A program made the position numbers and the translations under genes. From the NCBI GenBank assembly GCA_013140605.1, contig JABFSL010000114.1, positions 1 to 32,630 on the forward strand: a stretch of 32,630 bases of DNA, given 5' to 3'. The notes beneath the pieces are model-generated. The model made no database searches. It saw only the letters and a program-made list of their open reading frames with translations, and was not told the origin of the DNA. The DNA comes from Anaerolineales bacterium. GTDB lineage: Bacteria; Chloroflexota; Anaerolineae; Anaerolineales; Villigracilaceae. This document shows positions 24,601 to 31,672 of the stretch, one piece after another. How positions within the stretch are numbered: the first letter of the stretch is position 1; each line of letters opens with the position of its first letter.

Positions 24601-25179
24601 ATGTCTTTCGATGAACCCAATTTTGATGATGGTGGCGAGACTCCGCTCCCGGAGGAATCAAATAACAACCGTACTTTTATAATCATGGTTAGCATCTTGG
24701 GTGGGATCTTATTGATCTCGGTCGCCTGCATTGTGGGAATTTTATTATTCCGCAATCGGATCAATGGAACACAACAGGCGCAGGCCAACGCAAATTCAAC
24801 CGCCACTGCCGCCGCCTTTATCGGCAACGCTCTGACCTCCACCTCAGAAGCCCTGGTCAGTTTGCCGACCACCACTTCCACACCGGTACCGACCTCGGTT
24901 GTGAAGGCTTCGACTGCAACCAGCACAGTGGATCCAGCCTCGGGCGGAGGCGCCGTTGGCGCGGCCGGTACTCCCGCCGCCGCAACTGCCACTGTCGGCG
25001 CGGCATTGACCCAGGCTGCGGCCGCTCAACTCACCGTTGTAGTGACCACAACAGCCCTGCCAACCACCGGCTTTGCGGATGAATTCGGTCTGCCCGGACT
25101 GGTCGTGATGGCACTGGCCTTTGTGATCGTGATCCTGCTGGCCCGCAGATTACGCGTCGCCCCCACATTGAATAGATAA
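24601..25179 (+). CDS. Thr/Ala-rich membrane protein with LPTTG sorting-like tail
   Basis: A 192-residue protein. It has an acidic cytoplasmic start, a transmembrane segment at about 26-50, and a low-complexity Ala/Thr/Ser/Pro/Val linker (60-150). The end has LPTTG at 153-157, then a hydrophobic segment (164-180) and a basic tail ARRLR. This is the sorting-signal layout of sortase substrates, although the protein also keeps an N-terminal anchor. CAGGAGAG precedes the ATG. It is 60 bases after the previous gene, followed by a terminator, and is probably the last gene of the operon. No sortase is in the window. Confidence 0.65.
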   Translation: MSFDEPNFDDGGETPLPEESNNNRTFIIMVSILGGILLISVACIVGILLFRNRINGTQQAQANANSTATAAAFIGNALTSTSEALVSLPTTTSTPVPTSVVKASTATSTVDPASGGGAVGAAGTPAAATATVGAALTQAAAAQLTVVVTTTALPTTGFADEFGLPGLVVMALAFVIVILLARRLRVAPTLNR

Positions 25180-25198
25180 TTCCTCCTTCTCTGAAATC

Positions 25199-25230
25199 AA
25201 ACGGGACAGCGAATTTGCTGTCCCGTTTTT
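25199..25230 (+). terminator. Terminator of the membrane operon
   Basis: AAACGGGACAGC (25199-25210) pairs perfectly with GCTGTCCCGTTT (25217-25228) around GAATTT, followed by TTTTT at the end of the stem. It lies 20 bases after the last stop codon and marks the end of the operon. Confidence 0.85.
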
Positions 25231-25277
25231 GTTTACAGCTTTTCAAAAGTGTCTAAAAGAATAGCTAAAAACCTTTT

Positions 25278-25347
25278 ACCACAGAGGGCACAAAGTTCAC
25301 AGAGTTTTTTTAGAGGTTTTCTCAGTGGTCTTTGTGGTCTCCGTGGT
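25278..25347. repeat. 70-bp imperfect inverted repeat of the ACCACAGAGG type
   Basis: The arms 25278-25304 (starting ACCACAGAGG) and 25321-25347 (ending CTCCGTGGT) match as inverted repeats at 21 of 27 positions. ACCACAGAGG-type repeats are familiar as dispersed non-coding elements in many bacterial genomes. Nothing in 25180-25418 is coding. Confidence 0.5.
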
Positions 25348-25418
25348 CACCTGCACTGGCGTGCGGCGCAAGTGTAAATCTTTTGCAAAACGCATGCGAT
25401 TAAACACTCCCCATTTTC

Positions 25419-25955
25419 CTATCTATTCTGATTCAGCCAGTTGATCAATTTTTCAAAATGCTCTTGATGATGATCGTAGGAAGCGATAAGAATAAAAGCC
25501 AGCGGATGCCCTTCCAGCCACGGATACCTTCCTGAATCCAGCAGGTCTTTTTCGGAGATATCCGCGCCTAACTCCAAAAATTGTAGAAATCCCTCCCGCC
25601 AATTCTGGTGTATCTTTAACCAGGTCTGCTCATGGTGGGTTTCGTAGATCCAGACATTGGTTTGGTTGGCATTGCCTTCCCAATCCGTTTGTAACTTAGC
25701 GACCCAATCGGGGAATACAGGTTCTTTACTCTGACGGGCGGCTTCCATCCGCGCAATGGAAACTTGCTGCCACGCCCATAAATGAGCGATCACGTTTTTA
25801 ACACTCCAATTGGAAGGAATCAGCGGAGCATTGATCTGCTCCTCGCTCATGCCCTCAAGCAATTCTTCCCAACGATCAAATTGCTCACGCAGCGCTGTCA
25901 GGATGTGTTCTTTCATGTTCATGGTTTTATTTTGGAAATATACTTTATTCATCAT
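25419..25955 (-). CDS. ClbS/DfsB-like four-helix bundle protein (DinB superfamily)
   Basis: 178 residues from the ATG at 25955, with alternative ATG starts at 25922 and 25916 (MKEHILTALREQFDRW). It shows the ClbS/DfsB pattern: N-W-S-V-K-N-V-I-A-H-L-W-A-W, then N-V-W-I-Y-E-T-H and a late A-S-Y-D-H-H-Q-E-H-F helix with conserved His residues. Relatives protect against reactive small molecules such as colibactin, or are metal-dependent transferases. It overlaps the nucleotidyltransferase gene by 11 bases. It resembles the protein at 27988, so two related cassettes are present. Confidence 0.8.
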   Translation of the reverse strand: MMNKVYFQNKTMNMKEHILTALREQFDRWEELLEGMSEEQINAPLIPSNWSVKNVIAHLWAWQQVSIARMEAARQSKEPVFPDWVAKLQTDWEGNANQTNVWIYETHHEQTWLKIHQNWREGFLQFLELGADISEKDLLDSGRYPWLEGHPLAFILIASYDHHQEHFEKLINWLNQNR

Positions 25956-26751
25956 CCGCTAAATCGAGTAAAGCCTTAATTTCATTCATTGGTGATGGTA
26001 AAACCTGCCCGCCCATTTTCATAAGTTCAGGCAATAGGCTTTCCATTCTCTCGCCAAGTCTGTTTATGGCTTGTTTTTGACCTTTACCTGTTGGTTCAAG
26101 CACACTGCGGGAGCCACGCATATAGTCCCAGGGTTTCCCTGCGATTAGGCGCTCAACTTCCTGTACCATCCCACTTAATTCTTCAAGCCATTGTGTTACG
26201 AATACGCCGTCTCGTCGAATCAGATATTTTATAGTGATGGCCAACATCATCCAGAAAAAGGCAACTCTTTCTGATGCCCTTTTTATGCGTTGTTCATAAC
26301 TTTCCGTCTCTACCGGGGGAATAATAGGAATACTGGATTTTTCAAATAACAGATACGCTTGCGAAGGGCGGCAGGCCTTGCTTTGTGGAATTAATATCCA
26401 ATCAACCATCAAGTGTGATTTTGCATACAGCGTAAACGTGAATGTTCCACCTTCGGGAGCATTGTGGTTATTTTCGTGAATAATAGCGGGTATGCCGAAT
26501 TGACTGAATAAATCCAATCGTTCTTTTGTGGTTTGCGGGCTGACCTGTTCGGGTTGCCTGCATAAATTTTCGCTATACGAGTCGGAAACGACAAGATTCA
26601 AATCGAGGTCGCTAACAGCATCTGCGTCATTTCTGCTGAAACTTCCAGTAAGCCAGGCCGCTGCAAATCTTTCATCGTTTGAAAGTATCCTGGTTATTTT
26701 GGAAAGTAAATCATTTCTACTTTCACGATAATCATGTAGGGATTCACGCAT
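25945..26751 (-). CDS. AadK-like/MNT-fold nucleotidyltransferase
   Basis: A 268-residue protein with the exact G-S-x10-D-x-D active site (Gly36-Ser37, Asp48-x-Asp50) of the nucleotidyltransferase fold. A long C-terminal domain follows (mainly helical, about 110-268), as in aminoglycoside 6-adenylyltransferases (AadK type). The substrate is not readable; antibiotic or small-molecule adenylylation is possible. GGAGCAGGAAA precedes the ATG. It overlaps the ClbS-like gene at its 3' end, so one cassette would carry two genes. Confidence 0.75.
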   Translation of the reverse strand: MRESLHDYRESRNDLLSKITRILSNDERFAAAWLTGSFSRNDADAVSDLDLNLVVSDSYSENLCRQPEQVSPQTTKERLDLFSQFGIPAIIHENNHNAPEGGTFTFTLYAKSHLMVDWILIPQSKACRPSQAYLLFEKSSIPIIPPVETESYEQRIKRASERVAFFWMMLAITIKYLIRRDGVFVTQWLEELSGMVQEVERLIAGKPWDYMRGSRSVLEPTGKGQKQAINRLGERMESLLPELMKMGGQVLPSPMNEIKALLDLADDE

Positions 26752-26797
26752 TTTCCTGCTCCATTGATGTTGTAATCAGAATTGTCTTTTGCGAGGG

Positions 26798-26818
26798 CGG
26801 GCTAACGCATTGTTGGGC
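26798..26818. other. Collapsed attC-like recombination site
   Basis: On the minus strand GCCCAAC (R'' core, 26818-26812), AATGC and GTTAGCC (R'-like, one mismatch to GTTRRRY) are only five bases apart. They lie directly after the stop of the GNAT gene at 26846. The hairpin region of a normal attC seems deleted. Confidence 0.45.
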
Positions 26819-26845
26819 ACCTTTATGAACGCAAGACGCTCTTTG

Positions 26846-27307
26846 CTAGAAATCGGGTAATCTTGGATAACTCCACCAAACTTCTGCTTCTGAAACCTGC
26901 TTATACCCAACGCTCTCAGCAGTGGCAATCATGGCTATATTATCATCGCTCGTACTACATGTCGCCAAACAGCCGGATTTATGAATATAAGATGTAAGAA
27001 AAGAAATAATGCTCTTGGAATATCCTTTTTTACGATAATTTTCCATTGTGCTTACAGCAACAATTTCCCACAAATTTTCGGCAAATCGCCAAACACCAGC
27101 AGACGAAACAATTTTGTCGCCCTCAACTATCCCGGCATATTGATAACCATACTCATGAGCTTTGTCCCATGTACTATACGATAGATCCTGACTCCATACT
27201 TGCCAATAGTGCCTCGCCAATTCATAGTCTTGATCTTTTTCAAGCCACCTAACATTTTCACTTCTAACCGGAAGAAAATTGTTTTCTGCACAAACAAAGT
27301 AAATCAT
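26846..27307 (-). CDS. GNAT-family N-acetyltransferase
   Basis: A 153-residue protein with GNAT features: central strand VVSSAGVWRFAENLWEIVAVS, acetyl-CoA loop Y-R-K-K-G-Y-S-K-S-I (Q/R-x-x-G-x-G/A type, with Tyr-Ser in place of the second Gly) and a C-terminal N-I-A-M-I-A-T-A-E-S-V-G-Y-K element. The substrate is unknown. AAGGAG is upstream of the ATG. It lies between attC-like sites at 26798 and 27355, typical of an integron cassette. Confidence 0.8.
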   Translation of the reverse strand: MIYFVCAENNFLPVRSENVRWLEKDQDYELARHYWQVWSQDLSYSTWDKAHEYGYQYAGIVEGDKIVSSAGVWRFAENLWEIVAVSTMENYRKKGYSKSIISFLTSYIHKSGCLATCSTSDDNIAMIATAESVGYKQVSEAEVWWSYPRLPDF

Positions 27308-27354
27308 TGGAAGATAACTCCTTTATGTTTGTTTTCTTACTACACAGCGTGTTT

Positions 27355-27397
27355 ACCCAACGGTTTGCGCTAGCGGACAGTGCGCGATTTGTTGGCA
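27355..27397. other. Short attC-like recombination site
   Basis: On the plus strand ACCCAAC (27355-27361), GGTTTGCGC..., then GTGCGCGATTT and GTTGGCA (27391-27397). Both arms match those of the site at 27886-27982 almost base for base, but the middle is missing, giving a 43-bp site. The VOC cassette precedes it in reading direction. Confidence 0.6.
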
Positions 27398-27478
27398 GGT
27401 TTGTGCAAGATTCATTGGGTTTTTTGAAGTCCAATTTTTTCAAGCGCAGACATGGACACTGCCACATTATTGATAATT

Positions 27479-27811
27479 CTATTCGGAATATAATTCAAGT
27501 GTGTTTCCATCAGGATCCCGAACAGCTGTGTTCCCTTCTATTTTTCCGCCATGCTTGAGAGCAATTTTAATTACCTTTTCAATGTCTGGCACACTGAATC
27601 CCAGCTGGTGGATCGGGTAATTTTCAAAATCTACTTCATCTCGAATTGGAACAAATTTCAATAGTATTCCATTGATGTTGCCAAATTTGGAGGCGAATCC
27701 GGAAGTATCCACGTTTTCAAATTGCACATTGAATGCTTCCGAATAAAAAGCGACCATCGCATCCATTTGGCAAACCTGTACCGCAATACTTGTGATATTC
27801 ATGGTGTTCAT
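27479..27811 (-). CDS. VOC (glyoxalase/bleomycin-resistance) family protein
   Basis: 110 residues from the ATG at 27811, which has AAGGAG directly upstream. The frame is open to 27856 but lacks a binding site there. It contains the VOC beta-alpha-beta-beta-beta pattern: ITSIAVQVCQMDAMVAFYSE at the start and FSVPDIEKVIKIALKHGGKI, then V-R-D-P-D-G-N-T-L-E-L-Y at the end (the Glu metal-ligand strand). Relatives bind or modify small hydrophobic or antibiotic compounds. It sits between attC-like sites. Confidence 0.85.
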   Translation of the reverse strand: MNTMNITSIAVQVCQMDAMVAFYSEAFNVQFENVDTSGFASKFGNINGILLKFVPIRDEVDFENYPIHQLGFSVPDIEKVIKIALKHGGKIEGNTAVRDPDGNTLELYSE

Positions 27812-27885
27812 GTCTCCTTTATTTATTAAATAGAACATTATCCCAATTAAAATCAATCAATGATTTCTATAATCCAAATGCACCT

Positions 27886-27982
27886 GCCCAACGGTTTGCG
27901 CCAGCGGATTATGGGCGTGGATTCTGCTTGGGGGTAGAAAAAACTCGAAGCGCCCCAGCGTCAGGTGCGCGATGTGTTGGGC
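27886..27982. other. attC-like site (97 bp)
   Basis: The plus strand reads GCCCAAC (27886-27892), then GGTTTGCGCCAGCGG, a loop region of about 60 bases, CAGGTGCGCGATGT and GTTGGGC (27976-27982). The terminal cores are perfect inverted copies, and GCGC boxes lie 5 bases inside each. The DinB-like gene stops six bases beyond one end (27988), as cassette genes do. Confidence 0.75.
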
Positions 27983-27987
27983 AGCAA

Positions 27988-28497
27988 TTATCCCTTTCCT
28001 ATCCGCGTTAACCAAGCACGCACATCTTGTTCATGGTCATCGTGGAAATGGTCAAAGAAATAACCAGGTTGGATGCGTTGATCACCCAGACGCACAAAAT
28101 AATACATACGTTCTCCCTGATGCACTGTATCAATCTTGACATCATCAGGTAATTCTTTAACCACAGTGAAGAGATGCTGAAACATTTGATGCGACTCATC
28201 CAGAATCTGGCGCACCGAACGTTCGCGATTGGTCTCGTAAATCCACGCATTGATTTCATCATCGGTTTGTAGATGTGCTGGCCACGGTGGCGGCGGTTCT
28301 GGTTCGTTGCGTTGTATTGCCTGTAGGCTGGCAATACAACGCAACCCGTCAGGTATCAGGTGCGCGATCAGATCTTTGAAAGACCATTGACTGTTTACAC
28401 CTGCTTGATCCAGATGGGTTGGATCAATCTGTTCGAGCAATGCTCCCCATTGCTGATGCTCTTCCAGCAACCAATTAAGAAGTTCAGATTTGTTCAT
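27988..28497 (-). CDS. DinB-superfamily protein (ClbS/DfsB-like)
   Basis: 169 residues from the ATG at 28497, with AAGGA upstream. The frame is open to 28539, but that TTG is part of the recombination core GTTGGGC. It shows the helix pattern Q-W-S-F-K-D-L-I-A-H-L, D-E-I-N-A-W-I-Y-E-T-N and a last helix DHFHDDHEQDVRAWL with His/Asp residues that could bind metal. Similar in design to the protein at 25419, though clearly diverged. Probably a detoxification or small-molecule transferase activity. Confidence 0.75.
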   Translation of the reverse strand: MNKSELLNWLLEEHQQWGALLEQIDPTHLDQAGVNSQWSFKDLIAHLIPDGLRCIASLQAIQRNEPEPPPPWPAHLQTDDEINAWIYETNRERSVRQILDESHQMFQHLFTVVKELPDDVKIDTVHQGERMYYFVRLGDQRIQPGYFFDHFHDDHEQDVRAWLTRIGKG

Positions 28498-28533
28498 ACG
28501 GAATTCCTTCGGAATACGCGCTTTATAAGTGCC

Positions 28534-28598
28534 GCCCAACGGTTTGCCCCAGCGGATTATGGGCGGGCGTGAACACTACTTGAAAAGCGGCGTTGACT
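28534..28598. other. Degenerate attC-like site
   Basis: GCCCAAC (28534-28540) with the same GGTTTGCCCCAGCGG continuation as the site at 27886 gives one good end. The other end is only approximate (GCGGC then GTTGACT, 28592-28598, one mismatch to GTTRRRY), and the arms pair poorly. It lies between the GNAT at 28696 and the DinB-like gene. Confidence 0.45.
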
Positions 28599-28695
28599 TA
28601 GATTCAAGATTGCCATCCATAATTCTACTCAACCATTCATGTTTTGTGGCAACACCCTGTTTTGCTTTCTCTTAATCAACACGAGCAAAAGAAAC

Positions 28696-29265
28696 TTACG
28701 ATAAGCTGTTTATAACCTTGGTCACTACCCAATGGTTCTTTCCGAGTCTACGTGTTCGTTGAAACCCTTGACGCTCAAAAATCGAAACTGTCGTGTTGTA
28801 GAGAAAAGATCCTGAAGTAGATTGACCTTCTACATCCTGGGGATAGCTTTCAACAGCTCCTCCTCCGAGTCGGGCGATTTCGTTCAGAGCTCCGTTAAGA
28901 GCAATGGAAGCGACACCTTTGCCCCGATAATCCCGGTCTACAAAAAAACAGGTAATCCTCCAATCTGGAAGTTTGGTGAGATTGTTTTGATAATCTCGCT
29001 TGAGCTTGATGCGTGGAAGTTCGTCTGTTGGTCCAAACTGACACCAACCTACGGCAATCGGACCATCGTAAACTAAAGCGGCGTGCGCTCGGCCTTCCCG
29101 GACTCGACACTCTTTCTCAAATCGGTTTCCCGAAGCTGACCCGGTACCTTTTTGATGAAAGGCTATACACCAACAGCCACCCCATATTCCATTATGTTTT
29201 TCGACCAGCCGCGCGAAATCCGACCAAGTGCTCTCGTCAAGGGGCTTCACGATAAAATCGGACAT
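28696..29265 (-). CDS. GNAT-family N-acetyltransferase
   Basis: A 189-residue protein. The GNAT core is visible: strand WRITCFFVDRDYRGKGVAS with the R-D-Y-R-G-K-G-V-A acetyl-CoA loop and a final I-F-E-R-Q-G-F-Q element. Near the N-terminus G-G-C-W-C-I-A-F-H is Cys/Trp-rich, unlike most GNATs. AAGGAG lies upstream of the ATG at 29265. It sits between attC-like sites 28534 and 29313. Substrate unknown. Confidence 0.85.
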   Translation of the reverse strand: MSDFIVKPLDESTWSDFARLVEKHNGIWGGCWCIAFHQKGTGSASGNRFEKECRVREGRAHAALVYDGPIAVGWCQFGPTDELPRIKLKRDYQNNLTKLPDWRITCFFVDRDYRGKGVASIALNGALNEIARLGGGAVESYPQDVEGQSTSGSFLYNTTVSIFERQGFQRTRRLGKNHWVVTKVINSLS

Positions 29266-29312
29266 AAGACTACTCCTTGCTCATAACCTGGAAAAGGTAA
29301 CCCTGACCAGCC

Positions 29313-29434
29313 GCCCAACTTACCCGCTGGTGGGCGGGACGAGATAACGCCATTTTGACGGAACCAACTTCAAGCCACACAAACTGCCTGAAAACGCGCA
29401 GACTCCCACCAGTCGGGTGCACGCTGTGTTAGGT
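29313..29434. other. attC site with bulged stem (122 bp)
   Basis: GCCCAAC (29313-29319) and GTTAGGT (29428-29434) match RYYYAAC and GTTRRRY. Inside, ACCCGCTGGTGGG (starting 29322) pairs with CCCACCAGTCGGGT (ending 29419), with a single unpaired base in one arm. This is the extrahelical-base hallmark of folded attC sites. The stop codon of the next cassette (TAA) lies inside its core. Confidence 0.8.
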
Positions 29435-30013
29435 GCCGTACTCAGTCTTCAGACTCTTTATTTTTTCCAAGCACGAATTCAAAAGAATTCTAAATGAAGA
29501 CCTTTGCACATCATCGTGCCACCGTATATCTAATGTATGTTCATCGAGTTCATTTATAACATCAAGACAATCTTGACACATACTTGGCAAACCGCTGACT
29601 TCGAGTGACCAGCCTTTGGGCATAAAGTGTATAAATTCGTTGCGGTATTCATTGATCTTTTTGATACTTCTTCCCTGTGTGCCGCGTGGGACAAATTTAT
29701 AACCGTAAATTTCTTGGCGTTTTAGCTTTTCGTAAAGGTTCGGAAACGAGTCCATCATCATTTCTGGGTACGGTGTGCCGTCTTCATGAGCCTTCAACCA
29801 TGCTTCAGCATCCTCCTGTTTTGCCACTAAAAAACTGTTTCCAATTGCGCCGAGATGACAGGCTATTGCGCTCTGTAAGGCACTGTGCATAGCAATTACA
29901 ACCCATTTCCAAGCAGCAATATCTTTTGCTGTTTGATTGATGGCGACCTCTAGCATTGCCAATGATGCAACTAGATCTGCTTTCTCATCTGTGTGTAACC
30001 AGTGTTCAGTCAT
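29429..30013 (-). CDS. Unknown protein with HEPN-like R-x4-H motif
   Basis: 194 residues from the ATG at 30013. The frame is open to a GTG at 30019 that lies in the recombination core. It is helical, with a hydrophobic helix AAWKWVVIAMHSALQSAIA (33-51) and RNEFIHF (124-130), an R-x4-H pattern like HEPN RNases. No toxin partner follows it. Its stop codon falls inside the attC core at 29428-29434. Probably a cassette gene of unknown role; HEPN assignment is tentative. Confidence 0.6.
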   Translation of the reverse strand: MTEHWLHTDEKADLVASLAMLEVAINQTAKDIAAWKWVVIAMHSALQSAIACHLGAIGNSFLVAKQEDAEAWLKAHEDGTPYPEMMMDSFPNLYEKLKRQEIYGYKFVPRGTQGRSIKKINEYRNEFIHFMPKGWSLEVSGLPSMCQDCLDVINELDEHTLDIRWHDDVQRSSFRILLNSCLEKIKSLKTEYGT

Positions 30014-30017
30014 AGGC

Positions 30018-30024
30018 ACCTAAC
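30018..30024 (-). other. Recombination core at the upstream edge of the cassette array
   Basis: On the minus strand GTTAGGT (30024-30018) is followed by GCCTATG, the start of the first cassette gene. It is identical over ten bases (GTTAGGTGCC) to the core at 29428-29437. The AGGTG of the core could double as a weak ribosome binding site four bases before the ATG. No full attC or attI is visible upstream. Confidence 0.6.
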
Positions 30025-30104
30025 TATGTGTTCAGCAAGATTTGCTGTAAAATTCCCCGTGCGGGGTGTTATACAACGCAAACTGTATAAGTAACTATAT
30101 ACAA

Positions 30105-30133
30105 ATTATACGCTCCCCCCAACTAAACAACAA
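30105..30133 (-). promoter_or_regulatory. Putative promoter reading into the cassette array
   Basis: On the minus strand TTGTTG (30133-30128), 17 bases and TATAAT (30110-30105). It would give a leader of about 85 bases before the first cassette ATG, containing a CCCCG-CA-CGGGG hairpin (30053-30064). The -35 is weak. Confidence 0.4.
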
Positions 30134-30134
30134 C

Positions 30135-30171
30135 AAAAAATCCATCGAAGTTTTACTCCAATGGATTTTTT
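30135..30171 (-). terminator. Terminator of the phosphoglucomutase gene
   Basis: On the minus strand AAAAAATCCAT (30171-30161) pairs with ATGGATTTTTT (30145-30135), an 11-bp stem with a 15-base loop that ends in a T-run. It lies 31 bases after the stop codon of the gene at 30202. Confidence 0.7.
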
Positions 30172-30201
30172 AATCTGTGAAATCTGCGGGTGAATTTCCT
30201 T

Positions 30202-31650
30202 CTACACCACACTCTCCGCCACCGTCTTTCCATACGCTATCAACGCCTTGACCATTTCCATATTTCTGCCTTCCGCGTACACGCGCAGGACAGGCTCCGT
30301 GCCAGACGGGCGGATGAGCAGCCACGAATCATCACCCATGATGTACTTCACGCCGTCACGCTGGCTGATCTCCTCAACTTTTTGACCGCCAATTTCACTC
30401 GGCGCTTTCTTTGTTAGGAACTCGGTCATCTCGGCCTTGGCAACGGGACGGCTCAGGCGCAAGTCTACGCGCTCGTATAAAGCGGGGCCAACATCCGCGA
30501 GCAGATCATCCACCATTTCAAAGAGCGATTTCTTCGACGCGGCGATCATCTCGACCAACAGCAAGCCCATGATCGGGCCGTCGCCTTCGGGGATATGTCC
30601 CTTGAACGAAATGCCGCCCGATTCCTCGCCGCCGATCAGCACATCTTCCTTCATCATGTAATCCGCGATGTGATTGAATCCCACGGGTGTTTCATATAAT
30701 TTCAAGCCGTAGCGTTTGGCAAGCCGATCAATCATACGGGTGGTGGATACCGTCCGAACGACAGCTCCTGTCCAGCCGCGACTCTCAACCAAATACTTCA
30801 AAGACAGCGCCATGATCTTATGCGGGTCAACGAAATTTCCGCGCTCATCCATCGCGCCGATGCGGTCTGCGTCACCATCTGTGACCACGCCAAAATTGCC
30901 CATGCCCGAACTAACCGCGCTCGCCAGCGGACCAAGATATTTGGCAATTGGTTCGGGATGCACACCGCCGAAGCCAGGGTTCATCTCTCCGCGAATCTCA
31001 GCAATGTCACAGCCCGTTCCCTGCAAAAAGGATTTGATCACGCCGCGCCCGGAACCGTACATCGCATCCACCACAAAACGTTGGGGATTATCGGCGATCA
31101 GGTCGGTGTTGATCAATTTCCGCATGTGTTCAAAATATGCCGTCAATGGATTGAACTTTTGGATCAAACCCGCGTCACGCGCCTTTTTGAAATCCATCAA
31201 GTTGGGGCCGCGTGCCTGTTCTTCGTTGTCGTTGATATACACTTCCACGCGGCGGCATTGTTCAGGCAATGCCGAACCGCCGAATGCGCCTTTAAGTTTT
31301 AATCCGTTATAACGCGGCGCATTGTGCGAAGCCGTGATCATGACCCCCGCGATGGCGTTATTATTTTTTACAGCGAATGAGATCGCGGGTGTTGGAGAAT
31401 CAGCCTGAGCCAGCAGCACATTGAATCCGTTGGCGGCCAGCACACGTGAAACCTCTCCCGCGAAACGATCCGAAAGAAAACGCGTGTCGTAACCGACCAC
31501 GATCTTCTTCGTATCCACCCCCGCTGACTTGTTCCAATGATCGGAAGCCACCGCGTCCGCGATGGCCTGCGTCACGATCCGTAAATTGTCGAAAGTAAAA
31601 CTGTCTGAAATAACGGCGCGCCAGCCGTCCGTACCAAAATGTATGGGCAT
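30202..31650 (-). CDS. Phosphoglucomutase/phosphomannomutase
   Basis: A 482-residue alpha-D-phosphohexomutase interconverting hexose-1- and 6-phosphates in the cytoplasm. All four signature loops are present: TASHNAP with the phosphoserine Ser108, metal loop DGDADR (258-263), sugar loop GGEESGG (340-346) and phosphate loop RPSGTEP (447-453). GGAG precedes the ATG. Whether glucose or mannose is preferred cannot be read. A link to GlgC at 15519 (glucose-1-P supply) is plausible but the genes are 13 kb apart. Confidence 0.93.
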   Translation of the reverse strand: MPIHFGTDGWRAVISDSFTFDNLRIVTQAIADAVASDHWNKSAGVDTKKIVVGYDTRFLSDRFAGEVSRVLAANGFNVLLAQADSPTPAISFAVKNNNAIAGVMITASHNAPRYNGLKLKGAFGGSALPEQCRRVEVYINDNEEQARGPNLMDFKKARDAGLIQKFNPLTAYFEHMRKLINTDLIADNPQRFVVDAMYGSGRGVIKSFLQGTGCDIAEIRGEMNPGFGGVHPEPIAKYLGPLASAVSSGMGNFGVVTDGDADRIGAMDERGNFVDPHKIMALSLKYLVESRGWTGAVVRTVSTTRMIDRLAKRYGLKLYETPVGFNHIADYMMKEDVLIGGEESGGISFKGHIPEGDGPIMGLLLVEMIAASKKSLFEMVDDLLADVGPALYERVDLRLSRPVAKAEMTEFLTKKAPSEIGGQKVEEISQRDGVKYIMGDDSWLLIRPSGTEPVLRVYAEGRNMEMVKALIAYGKTVAESVV

Positions 31651-31672
31651 GGTTGTTCTCCAATGAATTAAT

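Noticed and set aside
24306-24992. A 228-codon minus-strand frame opposite the operon end
   Set aside because: It is antisense to two better supported genes, low in complexity and has no ribosome binding site.
25340-25418. Possible attC after the ClbS-like gene at 25419
   Set aside because: GC-rich inverted pieces are present but no GTTRRRY or RYYYAAC core; only the ACCACAGAGG-type repeat is supported.
30040-30110. attI site of an integron
   Set aside because: Only a single core is present at 30018-30024; no integrase gene or additional integrase-binding repeats are visible nearby.
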